Below, piece after piece: positions 15,089-23,076 of a stretch of 32,514 nucleotides of DNA. How positions within the stretch are numbered: the stretch's first letter is position 1; each line of letters begins with the position of its first letter. A program made the position numbers and the translations under genes. Under the pieces are notes generated by a model. The model was not told where the DNA came from, ran no database searches, and was given only the letters and a program-made list of their open reading frames with translations. This stretch comes from a virus, in IMG/VR virus record IMGVR_UViG_3300042401_001018, positions 1 to 32,514 of that record; one strand, 5' to 3'.

Positions 15089-16966
15089 ATGCCCATCACG
15101 ACCAATACCTTCTGGATGAATCCGCAGACCAATTCGCTTTTGGCTGATTACGGATCGAACACGAATTCGAAAGTGCCAATCTTTAACCAAGGAGACATCG
15201 AGAGGCTCGACCTGCATCTGGTACAGATTGCGTCATCCGGTGCTACCTACGAAGTGCCTTTCCCGGCAGGTTGCTCGATCCAAGTAGCCGTTGGCCTCGT
15301 AAATGAATTGCCCACCGCAGGGACTTGGCGTTTGCAGGTTTCCGGCACCGAAACCGCTGACCTTGATTACAATGCCACAGCCGCACAGATCGGCGTTGTT
15401 TTGAATGCGATTTCCGCAGTTAGCACCGCTGGCGGAGTTACTGTCTCAACGCTTGGCGATTCTTTCTTGATCGCATGGAATACCTCCGGAGCAAAACCCG
15501 ACATTGAAGCAGGTTCCGACACGCTTACTCCGGCCTCCTACGAATCCTTGCAGGTCGGACAGGTCGGAGACGCTTTCAACAAACAGACTGTCATTCTTAC
15601 CCTTCGACAGTCGCCCGTTGCCATCGGTACCACTTGGACTCCGATCGCAAACCCCGTCACCAGCATCTCACTGATTCAAGCGTGGAATGGCACGCAAGTT
15701 ATTTACCGCCTCGATACTAATCCTCTCGCAAAGACCGGATCACTTCTTCTTACGTACAATGACGAACAGGCTGTTCCAATCGACATCAATTCGCCGAGTG
15801 GTAATTATTCGATCGCGTTGCAAGAACTGACCGGCGTTGGATCCGGGAAAGTAAATGTTAGCCAATCCGGAGAACAGACCTTCGACATCGCGATCCAGAT
15901 CGCCCCGACCACCGGCCTTGCTGTCGATTATTCCGGACTGATTGGATTCTCCGGATACTTCGGAGACATCAACTTCTCTACCGCAGAAGTGCATGCCCTT
16001 TTGCAGGGCAACGATTCCATACAGTGTAGCGTAGAAGTGCGGATCTTCACCGACAGTCAGCCGCAGACTGTGCTTCTCGCACCTTGCTTTGTTGTTTCCG
16101 ACATGGTCAGCGATGGAGCCATCGCTCCGGTTTCGTTTGGCACGCCTCTTACCGAAGAAGTGGCCAACTCTCGCTTTATTCGCCGCGACATTAACCAAGC
16201 ACCGGATGCACCTACGCAGGACATCATTTGGCAAAACCTCGGAGTCACCGAAGATGGATCTGACGTTGCCGCCGCGATCTCGAATGCGAATTCACCTTCC
16301 GGTGCTAATCCTCTCGCAACAATGGCTGACGTGGGCGGCGGTGGCGGTGGAGCCGCATGGGGTGGCATCACCGGTACGCTGTCGAGCCAGACCGATCTGC
16401 AATCCGCCCTCGATGCGAAATACGATGCGAGCAATCCTTCCGGATTCATCGACTCGTCAGCACTTTCTGGATACGCTCCGCTTGCCTCGCCTTCTTTTAC
16501 CGGAGGCATCACCGCTGATGGCGGAGTCACTGTTCCCGGCCCTTCCGGAAACCTCAACCTTGCCTACACCGGGATCACCTTCCCGGACAGCACTGTACAG
16601 ACCACCGCATACATTCCCGGCACGCCTCCGGTGCTGTGGAACCAATTTGACACGATGGAGATGCTGATCGAAGCACCTTCCTCTTACATCTCATCCGGCT
16701 ACTCTTACATTTATGCATCCTTTATGCAGGGGGCTAACCCGATCTCGCATTGGTACAATGGAAAGTACGCGACTGCTTATTTCGGCATTTTCATCAATGG
16801 AGCGTTGGCCGATGTGATCTCTTTTGCCACCACCTACAATTATGGATTTTCATCTGCAACACTTTCGCTGACCACCGGTGACAGTCTGCAAGTGAAACTC
16901 GGCTGGTATGATGGAGCAAACTACACTTGGGCTACCACCGCCTACCACCTCGATACGATTTACTAA
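15089..16966 (+). CDS. Tail fibre / receptor-binding protein
   Basis: The protein has 625 residues. Residues ~1-390 contain beta-sandwich-like repeats (TAGTWRLQVSGTETADLDY; TNPLAKTGSLLLTYNDE), suggesting a baseplate-attached shaft base. A 6-residue glycine run (DVGGGGGGAAWGGITG, near res 415) leads to a typical fibre shaft: TDLQSALDAKYD, FIDSSALSGYAPLASPSFTGGITADGGVTVPG, with a 'PDSTVQTTA' turn common before trimeric tips. The last ~110 residues (from PPVLWNQFDTME) are an aromatic, Ser/Tyr-rich beta domain and are the likely receptor-binding tip. It is the largest structural gene and lies behind motif copy 5. Confidence 0.72.
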   Translation: MPITTNTFWMNPQTNSLLADYGSNTNSKVPIFNQGDIERLDLHLVQIASSGATYEVPFPAGCSIQVAVGLVNELPTAGTWRLQVSGTETADLDYNATAAQIGVVLNAISAVSTAGGVTVSTLGDSFLIAWNTSGAKPDIEAGSDTLTPASYESLQVGQVGDAFNKQTVILTLRQSPVAIGTTWTPIANPVTSISLIQAWNGTQVIYRLDTNPLAKTGSLLLTYNDEQAVPIDINSPSGNYSIALQELTGVGSGKVNVSQSGEQTFDIAIQIAPTTGLAVDYSGLIGFSGYFGDINFSTAEVHALLQGNDSIQCSVEVRIFTDSQPQTVLLAPCFVVSDMVSDGAIAPVSFGTPLTEEVANSRFIRRDINQAPDAPTQDIIWQNLGVTEDGSDVAAAISNANSPSGANPLATMADVGGGGGGAAWGGITGTLSSQTDLQSALDAKYDASNPSGFIDSSALSGYAPLASPSFTGGITADGGVTVPGPSGNLNLAYTGITFPDSTVQTTAYIPGTPPVLWNQFDTMEMLIEAPSSYISSGYSYIYASFMQGANPISHWYNGKYATAYFGIFINGALADVISFATTYNYGFSSATLSLTTGDSLQVKLGWYDGANYTWATTAYHLDTIY

Positions 16967-16967
16967 C

Positions 16968-17159
16968 ATGACATCTCAAATCTACCAAAGCACTTGCTAC
17001 GTTGCACTTGTTAACGAATCTGCAAAGACCGCTATTAAGATCGGCAAAATGAATCCCGGACAGCGATACGCGAGCGTTGGCTTTACGATCGTCACCGCGT
17101 CAAACGAAGCCGAACTTGATGCCATTCTCGAAAACCAAAACCTAACCATTATCAAATGA
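16968..17159 (+). CDS. Small protein after the fibre (assembly protein or hypothetical)
   Basis: The protein has 63 residues with alternating strands and a C-terminal helix (SNEAELDAILENQNLTII). It starts 1 nt after the fibre stop (C then ATG). The fibre-adjacent position suggests a fibre assembly or cap protein; no family is recognised. Its stop is overlapped by the ATG of the next short gene. Confidence 0.55.
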   Translation: MTSQIYQSTCYVALVNESAKTAIKIGKMNPGQRYASVGFTIVTASNEAELDAILENQNLTIIK

Positions 17160-17281
17160 TCTACATCATCGCCGTAACTCTATCGCTAATTGCTGGCTTT
17201 GTCGCCGGTGCTCTTTTCTTCCGGAAGAACCAGAAGAAGATCGAGAATGCCGCCGAAGCCATCAAGAACCTTAAAAAGTGA
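17156..17281 (+). CDS. 41-aa single-span membrane peptide
   Basis: The frame starts on ATGA at 17156, overlapping the previous stop, and ends at TGA 17279-17281. The sequence begins MIYIIAVTLSLIAGFVAGAL, one hydrophobic span (~res 2-22), followed by a very basic then helical tail (FFRKNQKKIENAAEAIKNLKK). This N-in or N-out single-span layout with a charged tail is usual for accessory lysis proteins or small membrane peptides. Its place at the head of the membrane-protein cluster suggests a lysis role, which is inference. It was too short for standard ORF length cut-offs. Confidence 0.65.
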   Translation: MIYIIAVTLSLIAGFVAGALFFRKNQKKIENAAEAIKNLKK

Positions 17282-17299
17282 AATACGGGAGCCAGCCCA

Positions 17300-18058
17300 A
17301 TGAACCGAGAAATTTCTACGGGCTGGCTTCCCTTCTGCCGTCTTAACAGTGGGGCGATCCTTATCATCACCCTCGCTTTTTTCCCGGCATGCAAATCTCC
17401 GGAAGAAACCCCTGCCGCACTTCCACCAGCCGACCAGCCGACAGTCATCGATGAATACGCGGATCAAGCCGACAAAGTGGATTCAAGAGCCGCCGCCGCA
17501 ATCACAGTCGCGAAAGAGCAACTATCCAAGGAACCGCCCCGCGTAGATTCGGCAAAGAGCGAACTGAACGTTGGACTCGCATACCTCGCAAAGCCAGAGA
17601 GCAAGGATGTAGAATTCGCAAGGATCCGGGCTGACAAGAATTCGCAAGAGGAATACAAGAAAGCAATCGAGATAGCGGAGAAATACCAGAAGACCCTCGA
17701 TCAACTATGGTACGCGGTCGAACAGGAGAAGCAAAAAGCAAAGGACGATCTGGCCCGCAAGGAAGCAGAACTAGTCGCAGTCCGGAAAGAAAAGGCCACA
17801 GCGATGGCCGGTATGCTTGGAGCAGGGATCATTACCATCGGCACGCTGATGCTCGCATTTGGATCGATGATCGGAATTTCCCGGCTCTCTGCGTTGTTAA
17901 CAATCTTTATCGGAGCCGCGTGCATCTCGCTTCCTTGGATAATGGACTCCGACATTACCCGGTACATCGGGATTGGCATCGGAGTGATCGGACTCGCCGA
18001 ATGCATTTACCTGCTCATAAAGTGGAATAGAAAACAACATGAAGCCCCCGGACAGTGA
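17300..18058 (+). CDS. Lipoprotein-like multi-span protein of the lysis cassette
   Basis: The protein has 252 residues. The N-terminus is a signal-like hydrophobic segment (SGAILIITLAFFPA) ending in a possible lipobox FPAC with Cys31, though Phe at -3 is not ideal. Residues ~45-165 are charged and helical (coiled-coil-like, EIAEKYQKTLDQLWYAVEQEKQKAKDDLARKEAE). The C-terminus has three hydrophobic spans (~168-190, 195-215, 222-243). A lipid anchor plus periplasmic helix and inner-membrane spans would bridge both membranes like a spanin, which is an inference. A GGGAG about 9 nt before the ATG is one of the rare SD-like sequences here. Its 3' end overlaps the holin by 20 nt. Confidence 0.55.
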   Translation: MNREISTGWLPFCRLNSGAILIITLAFFPACKSPEETPAALPPADQPTVIDEYADQADKVDSRAAAAITVAKEQLSKEPPRVDSAKSELNVGLAYLAKPESKDVEFARIRADKNSQEEYKKAIEIAEKYQKTLDQLWYAVEQEKQKAKDDLARKEAELVAVRKEKATAMAGMLGAGIITIGTLMLAFGSMIGISRLSALLTIFIGAACISLPWIMDSDITRYIGIGIGVIGLAECIYLLIKWNRKQHEAPGQ

Positions 18059-18431
18059 TACCATCGGAGCCGCCTCGCGGAATGATTGGAGTGCTGTCGC
18101 TTCGCAATTAAAAGCCGGAGGCTGGATCGCCGCACTTCTCGGCATGGCAGGAATGGTCGCACGACTTCTTCTCCGCCCGGAGGAAGGCATGACATGGATC
18201 AAGGCACTACGATTCGTCACAGTGGCCGCTATCGGAGCAATCTTCGCAGACCTCGCACTCGCGGAAATTGAAATGGCTCCGACATTAAAGGCCGCCACCT
18301 TGGGCATATCCGGATACAGTGCTCCGGAATTATTCGACATCGCTTTACGTTGGATCAACAAGACCGCCGAGCAGAAACTTGGCATGATCAAGAAAAAGCA
18401 AAATGCGAAACCAAAGCGTAAAAAGCGATAA
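18039..18431 (+). CDS. Holin, LydA-like family
   Basis: The protein has 130 residues. Two or three hydrophobic spans lie at about residues 28-44 (GGWIAALLGMAGMVARLLL) and 56-76 (ALRFVTVAAIGAIFADLAL), with a weaker one near 85-95. The segment KAATLGISGYSAPELFDIALRW matches the conserved 'AGiaGysspelld' region of LydA-type phage holins. The C-terminus is strongly basic (KKKQNAKPKRKKR). It would make the inner-membrane hole that triggers lysis. It overlaps the genes on both sides (17300-18058 and 18403-18822), supporting a lysis operon. Confidence 0.7.
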   Translation: MKPPDSDTIGAASRNDWSAVASQLKAGGWIAALLGMAGMVARLLLRPEEGMTWIKALRFVTVAAIGAIFADLALAEIEMAPTLKAATLGISGYSAPELFDIALRWINKTAEQKLGMIKKKQNAKPKRKKR

Positions 18432-18822
18432 CACGGGCGATTCGCTAATGCTCGCGATGATTGTGTTCGCATGCATGTCGGCCATTTTTGCGTGGATCGG
18501 CATCAGCATCTCGCAACAACTCCGGGAAGTGGGCGACAACCTCACAGAGCAAATCTCTAACGCACAAAAAGCAATCAAGGATCCAAATTGGTTTGCCGTC
18601 ATCATCACCGAGGACAAAAAAATTTCTGACAACAAGAACATCGAGGCACGCATCAACGCGGCAGAAGATGGCATGAAAAATTGCCACAACAAAGCAAAAG
18701 AACTTGTCAGTGAAATTCGGATACACGAAAAGGTGGCGACAATTTATGCATCGTGCTGTTTGATCGTGGCCGGTGCTCTGATCGCGAGGAAGATCCGGGA
18801 ACGTAAGAAGAAGGCGGGCTGA
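18403..18822 (+). CDS. Bitopic membrane protein of the lysis cassette
   Basis: The protein has 139 residues with a hydrophobic span near residues 15-37 (SLMLAMIVFACMSAIFAWIGISI), a charged helical middle, and a second span near 113-128 (IYASCCLIVAGALIA) before a basic tail (RKIRERKKKAG). A second ATG at 18448 would shorten the N-terminus. It starts inside the holin 3' end. It may be an antiholin or second spanin-like component; no family is recognised. Confidence 0.6.
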   Translation: MRNQSVKSDNTGDSLMLAMIVFACMSAIFAWIGISISQQLREVGDNLTEQISNAQKAIKDPNWFAVIITEDKKISDNKNIEARINAAEDGMKNCHNKAKELVSEIRIHEKVATIYASCCLIVAGALIARKIRERKKKAG

Positions 18823-18876
18823 CCAAAATCCGGCCCCCGGAGAAAAAGGGACGACAGAGCAAACGATTGATTCTAT

Positions 18877-18892
18877 TACCGCAAGACCCACT
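18877..18892 (+). repeat. 16-nt repeat, copy A
   Basis: TACCGCAAGACCCACT differs by one base from TACCGCAAAACCCACT at 24496-24511. Both lie upstream of the promoter-like regions of small-gene blocks. Confidence 0.5.
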
Positions 18893-18903
18893 AAAACTTT
18901 TGC

Positions 18904-18936
18904 TTGTCAATGTTTGTTAGGCATGTATTGTTTGAT
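18904..18936 (+). promoter_or_regulatory. Promoter-like region A (start of the small-gene region)
   Basis: TTGTCA (18904-18909), a 16-nt spacer and TATTGT (18926-18931) fit a sigma-70-type promoter with a start near 18938. The TGTTTGAT at 18929-18936 is shared with regions B and C. It lies in the 133-nt gap before the first small gene (18956). Confidence 0.5.
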
Positions 18937-18955
18937 CAATCCAATCAATCCCAAC

Positions 18956-19210
18956 ATGAAGATCAACACCACCCAGCCGTTCACCCTCACCCTCACCCAG
19001 CGGATCGCCGCCGGTCGCTATCTGGCCCGCCACAAGGATCGCCTCGCCAAAGCCGATCCGGTCAATGTCCATTACCGCACCGGCCTTCGCCTTCGCCTCG
19101 AAGCCCTTGAACGCGGCCTCGCCAATGTGGATGCCCACGCCTCCGGCAAGGAAGTGACCTTCACCACCGATGATTGGCACTACGTAATGATCGCCGCCGA
19201 ACTCGGCTAA
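18956..19210 (+). CDS. Hypothetical protein, first gene of small-gene block A
   Basis: The protein has 84 residues. It has a basic N-terminal half (TQRIAAGRYLARHKDRLAKA) and a helix (LRLRLEALERGL), ending with an aromatic stretch (FTTDDWHYVMIAAELG). It is small enough to be an early host-modulating protein, but no family is recognised. Its ATG follows CAATCCCAAC; an upstream in-frame ATG at 18914 would sit inside the promoter. Codon use is strongly C-ending, suggesting high expression. Confidence 0.65.
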   Translation: MKINTTQPFTLTLTQRIAAGRYLARHKDRLAKADPVNVHYRTGLRLRLEALERGLANVDAHASGKEVTFTTDDWHYVMIAAELG

Positions 19211-19248
19211 TCCTTTCCACCCAACACCAACCCACACCACCCACCAAC
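19211..19248 (+). promoter_or_regulatory. C/A-rich translation leader (example)
   Basis: A 38-nt gap of almost only C and A with no internal Shine-Dalgarno, ending CCACCAACATG. It begins with the TCCTTTCCACC form of the leader shared by more than 20 genes. Confidence 0.6.
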
Positions 19249-19485
19249 ATGGCCCTCCGCAAAGGCAAACTCACCATCAAACAGGAAGCCAAGATCAAGG
19301 CTTTCACCATCAACGGCAAGCAGGTCGCCGATGAGATCTGGTACGAATCCGACTTCGACGAAGTGAGCATCTGGATCTCGCTCCGCGATGGCTTCAACTT
19401 CGATGGATGCTCCTGCGTTCACGAAGGATCCTTCCGGGAAGCGATGGAGTCGCTCGACTGTGTCAGCGAAGGCGAACCCTACTAA
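19249..19485 (+). CDS. Hypothetical protein
   Basis: The protein has 78 residues. A basic first helix (MALRKGKLTIKQEAKIKAF) is followed by acidic, aromatic beta-like segments (VADEIWYESDFDEVSIWISLRDGFNFDG) and two cysteines (C55, C57) in DGCSCVHEG plus one later. No family is recognised. It starts behind a C/A leader. Confidence 0.65.
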   Translation: MALRKGKLTIKQEAKIKAFTINGKQVADEIWYESDFDEVSIWISLRDGFNFDGCSCVHEGSFREAMESLDCVSEGEPY

Positions 19486-19516
19486 CCCACCAACCAACTT
19501 CACCCACCACACCAAC

Positions 19517-19708
19517 ATGAACAACAACGACAAACTCGCCGATCTCCGGATCGAGAAGACCAAGTACGAGAACCAAGTGATCGAGATCCACAACCGACTG
19601 CTGACCGAGACGAACATGGCCAACATCCTCCGGATGATGAGCCAGAAGCGTGCCCTCGCCGATCGCATCCGCGAGATCTCCTACAAGATCACTCTCATCA
19701 CCAACTAA
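19517..19708 (+). CDS. Small helical hypothetical protein
   Basis: The protein has 63 residues, predicted to be helical throughout, with charged heptad-like spacing (KLADLRIEKTKYENQVIEIHNRLL). It would form a coiled-coil dimer. No family is recognised. The start follows a C/A leader (caccacaccaac). Confidence 0.65.
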   Translation: MNNNDKLADLRIEKTKYENQVIEIHNRLLTETNMANILRMMSQKRALADRIREISYKITLITN

Positions 19709-19734
19709 CCCTTCACCACCAACACCACACAAAC

Positions 19735-20154
19735 ATGATCAATATCCAACCGCACCAGATCTTCGCCTTCGACATGGCCGACTTTATGATGCGAGGCGAA
19801 TCCTTCTCGGAGATCCGCGAGATCTTCCGGAATGGCATCAAGGAATTCACCGCCTACGAGCATCTCGAATCCGGGCAGGAAGCCATCACTCTGATCAAGC
19901 GACAAATCGCCGAGATGCAGAGCGAACGCCTTGACGTGATCTACGTCCGGGACAATTCCAAGTACGGAACCGAGAAGCACAAGAAGGCAGTGATCCGGGA
20001 AGAACAGATCTTCGACAAGGAACGTGCCCTGCTGTTTGTCGCGAAATGCTACAAGCACGAGATCCACAAACGAGTGCTCGGATCCGCCTACATGATGTGC
20101 ATTTGCGAACAGATCACCGAGGGCGACATCGAGGACATGGCCAACAACATCTAA
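19735..20154 (+). CDS. Hypothetical helical protein
   Basis: The protein has 139 residues and is mainly helical and charged: SFSEIREIFRNGIKEF, EAITLIKRQIAEMQSE, KAVIREEQIFDKERALLF, with a C-terminal helix containing two cysteines (MMCICEQITEG). No family is recognised. It is preceded by a C/A leader. Confidence 0.65.
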   Translation: MINIQPHQIFAFDMADFMMRGESFSEIREIFRNGIKEFTAYEHLESGQEAITLIKRQIAEMQSERLDVIYVRDNSKYGTEKHKKAVIREEQIFDKERALLFVAKCYKHEIHKRVLGSAYMMCICEQITEGDIEDMANNI

Positions 20155-20179
20155 CCTTCACCACTAACCTACCACCAAC

Positions 20180-20545
20180 ATGACTGAATACCGAGTAACC
20201 AAGCGGATCCTCTCCGGCACTTTCGCCGGAATGGATCGGAGCGAGATCACCAACGTGCACTTTGAAGTGGGCTTCAAGTGCGAGGAATGGGCTTACGGAC
20301 CGCCTTACCTTGTGATCGCGTGCGAGCCGTACGATCGAACCAAGGATCTGCACGAAGACATGATCCGGGCCGCGAGGATCCTCTCGATCATCGCAAACAA
20401 ATTTGCCAAAGCGTATCAAGACCAAGACATCTCCGGGATCTCCGCTGAATCGCCCTTCAACGAAGACAGCGAGACCTTGATCGATGCCGCCAAGCGATTG
20501 ATCGAACGCGAGCAGAACTTTTGGAAGCACATCGATGGCCGCTGA
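20180..20545 (+). CDS. Hypothetical protein
   Basis: The protein has 121 residues. A beta N-terminus (YRVTKRILSGTFAG, NVHFEVGFKCEEWAYGPPYLVIACEPY) is followed by helices (LHEDMIRAARILSIIANKFAKAY). It could be a small alpha/beta protein. No family is recognised. Confidence 0.65.
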   Translation: MTEYRVTKRILSGTFAGMDRSEITNVHFEVGFKCEEWAYGPPYLVIACEPYDRTKDLHEDMIRAARILSIIANKFAKAYQDQDISGISAESPFNEDSETLIDAAKRLIEREQNFWKHIDGR

Positions 20546-20579
20546 TCCGGATCTCTCTAACCCCAGGCACCCAACCAAC

Positions 20580-20960
20580 ATGACCGACATCAAGAAGATC
20601 AAGGGCTACGGAATTGGAAACCACGCCGTCACAGTGGCGATGGCCGACATCCCGACCAAGACCAAGACCATCCATCGACTCGAACTGACCGCCTACAAGA
20701 TCCGGAAGGATTACCAGAACAGTGCTGTCACGGAGATCACCAAGCAGACCCTCCGGGATCTCGCAGGTGCGTACAGAGAGCATCTTGCCTTCCTCACGCC
20801 GGACATGTTCCGGATCAAGCGGAAGGAAGATCCGGGCACGCACAAGAAAGTGGCCTACGCTTTGAAACTGCACAACGCAGTGGTAGATCTGCGATGGAAC
20901 AACCAAACCTTCATCGATAGCGGAGACATCGATCTGATCCCGGAACCGGCGAACATCTAA
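20580..20960 (+). CDS. Hypothetical protein
   Basis: The protein has 126 residues of alpha/beta character with a basic middle (RIKRKEDPGTHKKVAYALKLHNAV). The ATG at 20580 is chosen because ccaaccaac precedes it; an in-frame ATG at 20535 lies within the previous gene. No family is recognised. Confidence 0.65.
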   Translation: MTDIKKIKGYGIGNHAVTVAMADIPTKTKTIHRLELTAYKIRKDYQNSAVTEITKQTLRDLAGAYREHLAFLTPDMFRIKRKEDPGTHKKVAYALKLHNAVVDLRWNNQTFIDSGDIDLIPEPANI

Positions 20961-20982
20961 CCTCTCACCCATACCAACCCAC

Positions 20983-21237
20983 ATGAAAAACAAAACCAAA
21001 CTAATCCGATTCGAATTGCACTTCGCATCTTACTCGCTCGATGAAGTGGAGAACCGCAGGTGCGAATCCCGGCCCATCTTCATCAATCCGGCCTACGTGA
21101 TCAGCGTTTTGCCCATAGCGATTCCATCCGGGCAACCTTATCGATCTTCCGCGATCGTAAGCGAGATCGTCACCACCAATGGCTTTTGGCGAGTGGACTG
21201 CGATGTGCAGACTGTGATCGATTGCCTCTCCGTCTAA
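20983..21237 (+). CDS. Hypothetical protein
   Basis: The protein has 84 residues and is beta-rich: LIRFELHFASYSLDEVE, PIFINPAYVISVLPIAIP, AIVSEIVTTNGFWRVDCDVQTVIDCL. This looks like a compact beta protein with a final helix. No family is recognised. Confidence 0.65.
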   Translation: MKNKTKLIRFELHFASYSLDEVENRRCESRPIFINPAYVISVLPIAIPSGQPYRSSAIVSEIVTTNGFWRVDCDVQTVIDCLSV

Positions 21238-21250
21238 CACGACACGCAAC

Positions 21251-21562
21251 ATGGACGCAGTAATGATCAAAATGAAACCGGCCTCGCACCGGTACCCCTG
21301 CCGATTCTTCGCATCGATCGAGATGCGAGACGGAACACGCATCAAGGCCACCAAGCCATTCAACCACACGCTTGATCGAGACTCCCGGCATCATCCGGTG
21401 CTGATCGAGATCGCGAAACAGATCGCAGATTGGAATTCCGAAAACGGCATACCGATGCTCGATGACAAATACGAGCCTCTGTACAACCTCGACAATTGGC
21501 TTTGTCGCCGGATCGGGAAAGACCAAGTGGCATGCATCTACACCCACATCGTACAACTATGA
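21251..21562 (+). CDS. Hypothetical protein
   Basis: The protein has 103 residues, alpha/beta, with a DGTRIKATKPF hairpin and a helix VLIEIAKQIADWNSE. Its stop overlaps the next gene start (ATGA at 21559). No family is recognised. Confidence 0.6.
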   Translation: MDAVMIKMKPASHRYPCRFFASIEMRDGTRIKATKPFNHTLDRDSRHHPVLIEIAKQIADWNSENGIPMLDDKYEPLYNLDNWLCRRIGKDQVACIYTHIVQL

Positions 21563-21897
21563 CCTCGCATCCATTCAACACTGCCTTCGAACAGGCCGCA
21601 CATTCGCAATCCGGCGATGATCTGAAAGTGCGACATCAGCATTTACTGACAGCCGCAAACATGATGCTCGCCAATATGCACCTGCTTAAAATCAGCCAAG
21701 CAAGAAGCCACATGATCGTGCTCATCCGGCATACCTTGATCGAGAACAACACGCTGATGATGTATCAAAAGAATGGATACAAAGAAACCGACCGCGACAT
21801 CATCGATCTGGAACTGATCCGGGCAGGGAGGGCATTGTGCCAAGGCATCGGGCGGTGCATCCTCTCCGGCAGGGTGCGGTTTGATGTAGAATCATAA
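21559..21897 (+). CDS. Hypothetical helical protein
   Basis: The protein has 112 residues, helical, with a long amphipathic run of Met, Leu and Ala (LTAANMMLANMHLLKISQARSHMIVLIRHTLIE). It is the last gene before control region B and overlaps its predecessor by 4 nt. No family is recognised. Confidence 0.6.
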   Translation: MTSHPFNTAFEQAAHSQSGDDLKVRHQHLLTAANMMLANMHLLKISQARSHMIVLIRHTLIENNTLMMYQKNGYKETDRDIIDLELIRAGRALCQGIGRCILSGRVRFDVES

Positions 21898-21926
21898 CAC
21901 GCGAAGCCCAGCAAGACCAAGCCCAG

Positions 21927-22063
21927 CCGACATCGAATTACGCTCAACTTATTTGAACCCCGGCCAGCCGACATGGAAACCACGAGAGATCAGCAAACGT
22001 CAATAAATCCGGGCGTGGCAACGGGCAAAACAATCGACAGGCTATTGATACATTTTGTTTGAT
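21927..22063 (+). promoter_or_regulatory. Control region B (blocks shared with region C)
   Basis: Within the 238-nt gap 21898-22135 are: CCGACATCGAATTA (21927-21940) with a related CCGACATGGAAA at 21968-21979; GGCGTGGC (22012-22019); AAAACAATCGACA (22027-22039); and TTGATA (22045-22050), five bases, then TGTTTGAT (22056-22063). The same blocks occur in region C. I propose a promoter with operator sites. Confidence 0.5.
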
Positions 22064-22106
22064 AAGGTTTAGCAGACATGATCTTATTGATCCATCGAGA
22101 GCACTT

Positions 22107-22135
22107 TCACCCAAACCAAAAAACAAAACACCACC
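22107..22135 (+). promoter_or_regulatory. C/A-rich translation leader (example, block B)
   Basis: It starts TTTCACCC and continues with only A and C (ccaaaacaaaacaccacc-type) to the ATG at 22136. It closely resembles the leader at 24640-24676. Confidence 0.6.
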
Positions 22136-22540
22136 ATGACCCAGATCAAGAACATCCACACGACCGCCCCGGAATACTTCGCCGCCACGAAGCAGGTGCT
22201 CGACACTCCGGAATACAACCGGATCTGCAAGAAGGTTTCCGCCTTCTACGACAAGAAGCGGAAGATCGAGAAGCGTGAGCGTGCCGCCTCTGATCGCCGC
22301 TTCAAGATCGCCACCGATCTGATCTCCGCCCGCGAATCCGGCTGTTACTCGGACGTGACCGGCCCCCTCGAAGCGAAGAAGAAGGAACTCGATGCCAAGA
22401 TCGACTCCCTCCGCTTCAAGGAAAAGGAAGCCCACACGGAAGCCCTCCGGTACCTCGATGCCCAGATCGCCCTCCGGGAAGAACTGCTGACCCTCGCTGG
22501 TCTGCCCCTCGCTTGGATCTGGACCCCGACCGCCCGCTAA
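22136..22540 (+). CDS. Coiled-coil hypothetical protein, first gene of block B
   Basis: The protein has 134 residues, helical and charged (FYDKKRKIEKRERAASDRR; KELDAKIDSLRFKEKEAHTE), with a short hydrophobic C-terminus (LAGLPLAWIW). Heptad spacing suggests a dimer. An alternative ORF from 22078 lies in another frame across the leader and is not supported. Codon use is C-ending. No family is recognised. Confidence 0.65.
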   Translation: MTQIKNIHTTAPEYFAATKQVLDTPEYNRICKKVSAFYDKKRKIEKRERAASDRRFKIATDLISARESGCYSDVTGPLEAKKKELDAKIDSLRFKEKEAHTEALRYLDAQIALREELLTLAGLPLAWIWTPTAR

Positions 22541-22575
22541 TCCGGATCACCACCTTCACCACCAACACCACGAAC

Positions 22576-22788
22576 ATGAACCTCACCCCCGAAACCACCG
22601 AACTGACCTTCGATCTGCTTGGCGAAGCCGGAACGAGCATCCACATGCGGAAAATCGATCTCACCAACGAACTCCAACAAGCCAAGTGGCAGATCGACCG
22701 CATCGAACGCGAACTCCGCCAAATTATCGCCCTCGATAAGAAGATCCACGAATTCAAGATGAGCGTGATCCGCAAGGAAATTAAGTGA
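22576..22788 (+). CDS. Small helical hypothetical protein
   Basis: The protein has 70 residues: a short beta start (TTELTFDLLGEAG), then a long charged helix (ELQQAKWQIDRIERELRQII). Its leader contains ggatcaccaccttcacc, similar to the sequence at the 3' end of 16S rRNA itself. No family is recognised. Confidence 0.65.
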   Translation: MNLTPETTELTFDLLGEAGTSIHMRKIDLTNELQQAKWQIDRIERELRQIIALDKKIHEFKMSVIRKEIK

Positions 22789-22823
22789 TCCCGGCCATCC
22801 ACACCTTCACCACACCAACCGAC

Positions 22824-23042
22824 ATGACCAACCAAGACGTTATCTCCGCCTCGACCACCCTCTACGTGGACTCCGGCGATGCCATCGAGATCTTGCAGAA
22901 GATCCGCGAGGCCAACAAGAACTCGTGGGCCAAGACCGCCGCGAATGTCGCCGAGATCGATCAATCGATCCGGGAACTCGCCAAGGCCCAAGCGATCCTC
23001 CGCAAGATGCGTGAGAGGGCTACCACCCGGATCTCCTACTAA
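22824..23042 (+). CDS. Small helical hypothetical protein
   Basis: The protein has 72 residues, helical after residue ~16 (GDAIEILQKIREANKN; EIDQSIRELAKAQAILRKMRE). It shares size and layout with the genes at 19517 and 22576, though no clear sequence identity is visible. It follows a CCTTCACC leader. Confidence 0.65.
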   Translation: MTNQDVISASTTLYVDSGDAIEILQKIREANKNSWAKTAANVAEIDQSIRELAKAQAILRKMRERATTRISY

Positions 23043-23076
23043 CCTTCACCCTAACATCATACCAACCCACACGAAC

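Noticed and set aside
17340-17364. TTAACAGTGGGG sequence resembling the GTTRAC-N4-GGCT motif
   Set aside because: It lies inside the lipoprotein-like gene, lacks GGCT at the right place, and no start codon follows closely.
22078-22278. Open frame across the block B leader
   Set aside because: It begins in the promoter-like region, runs through the C/A leader and overlaps the supported gene at 22136 in another frame.
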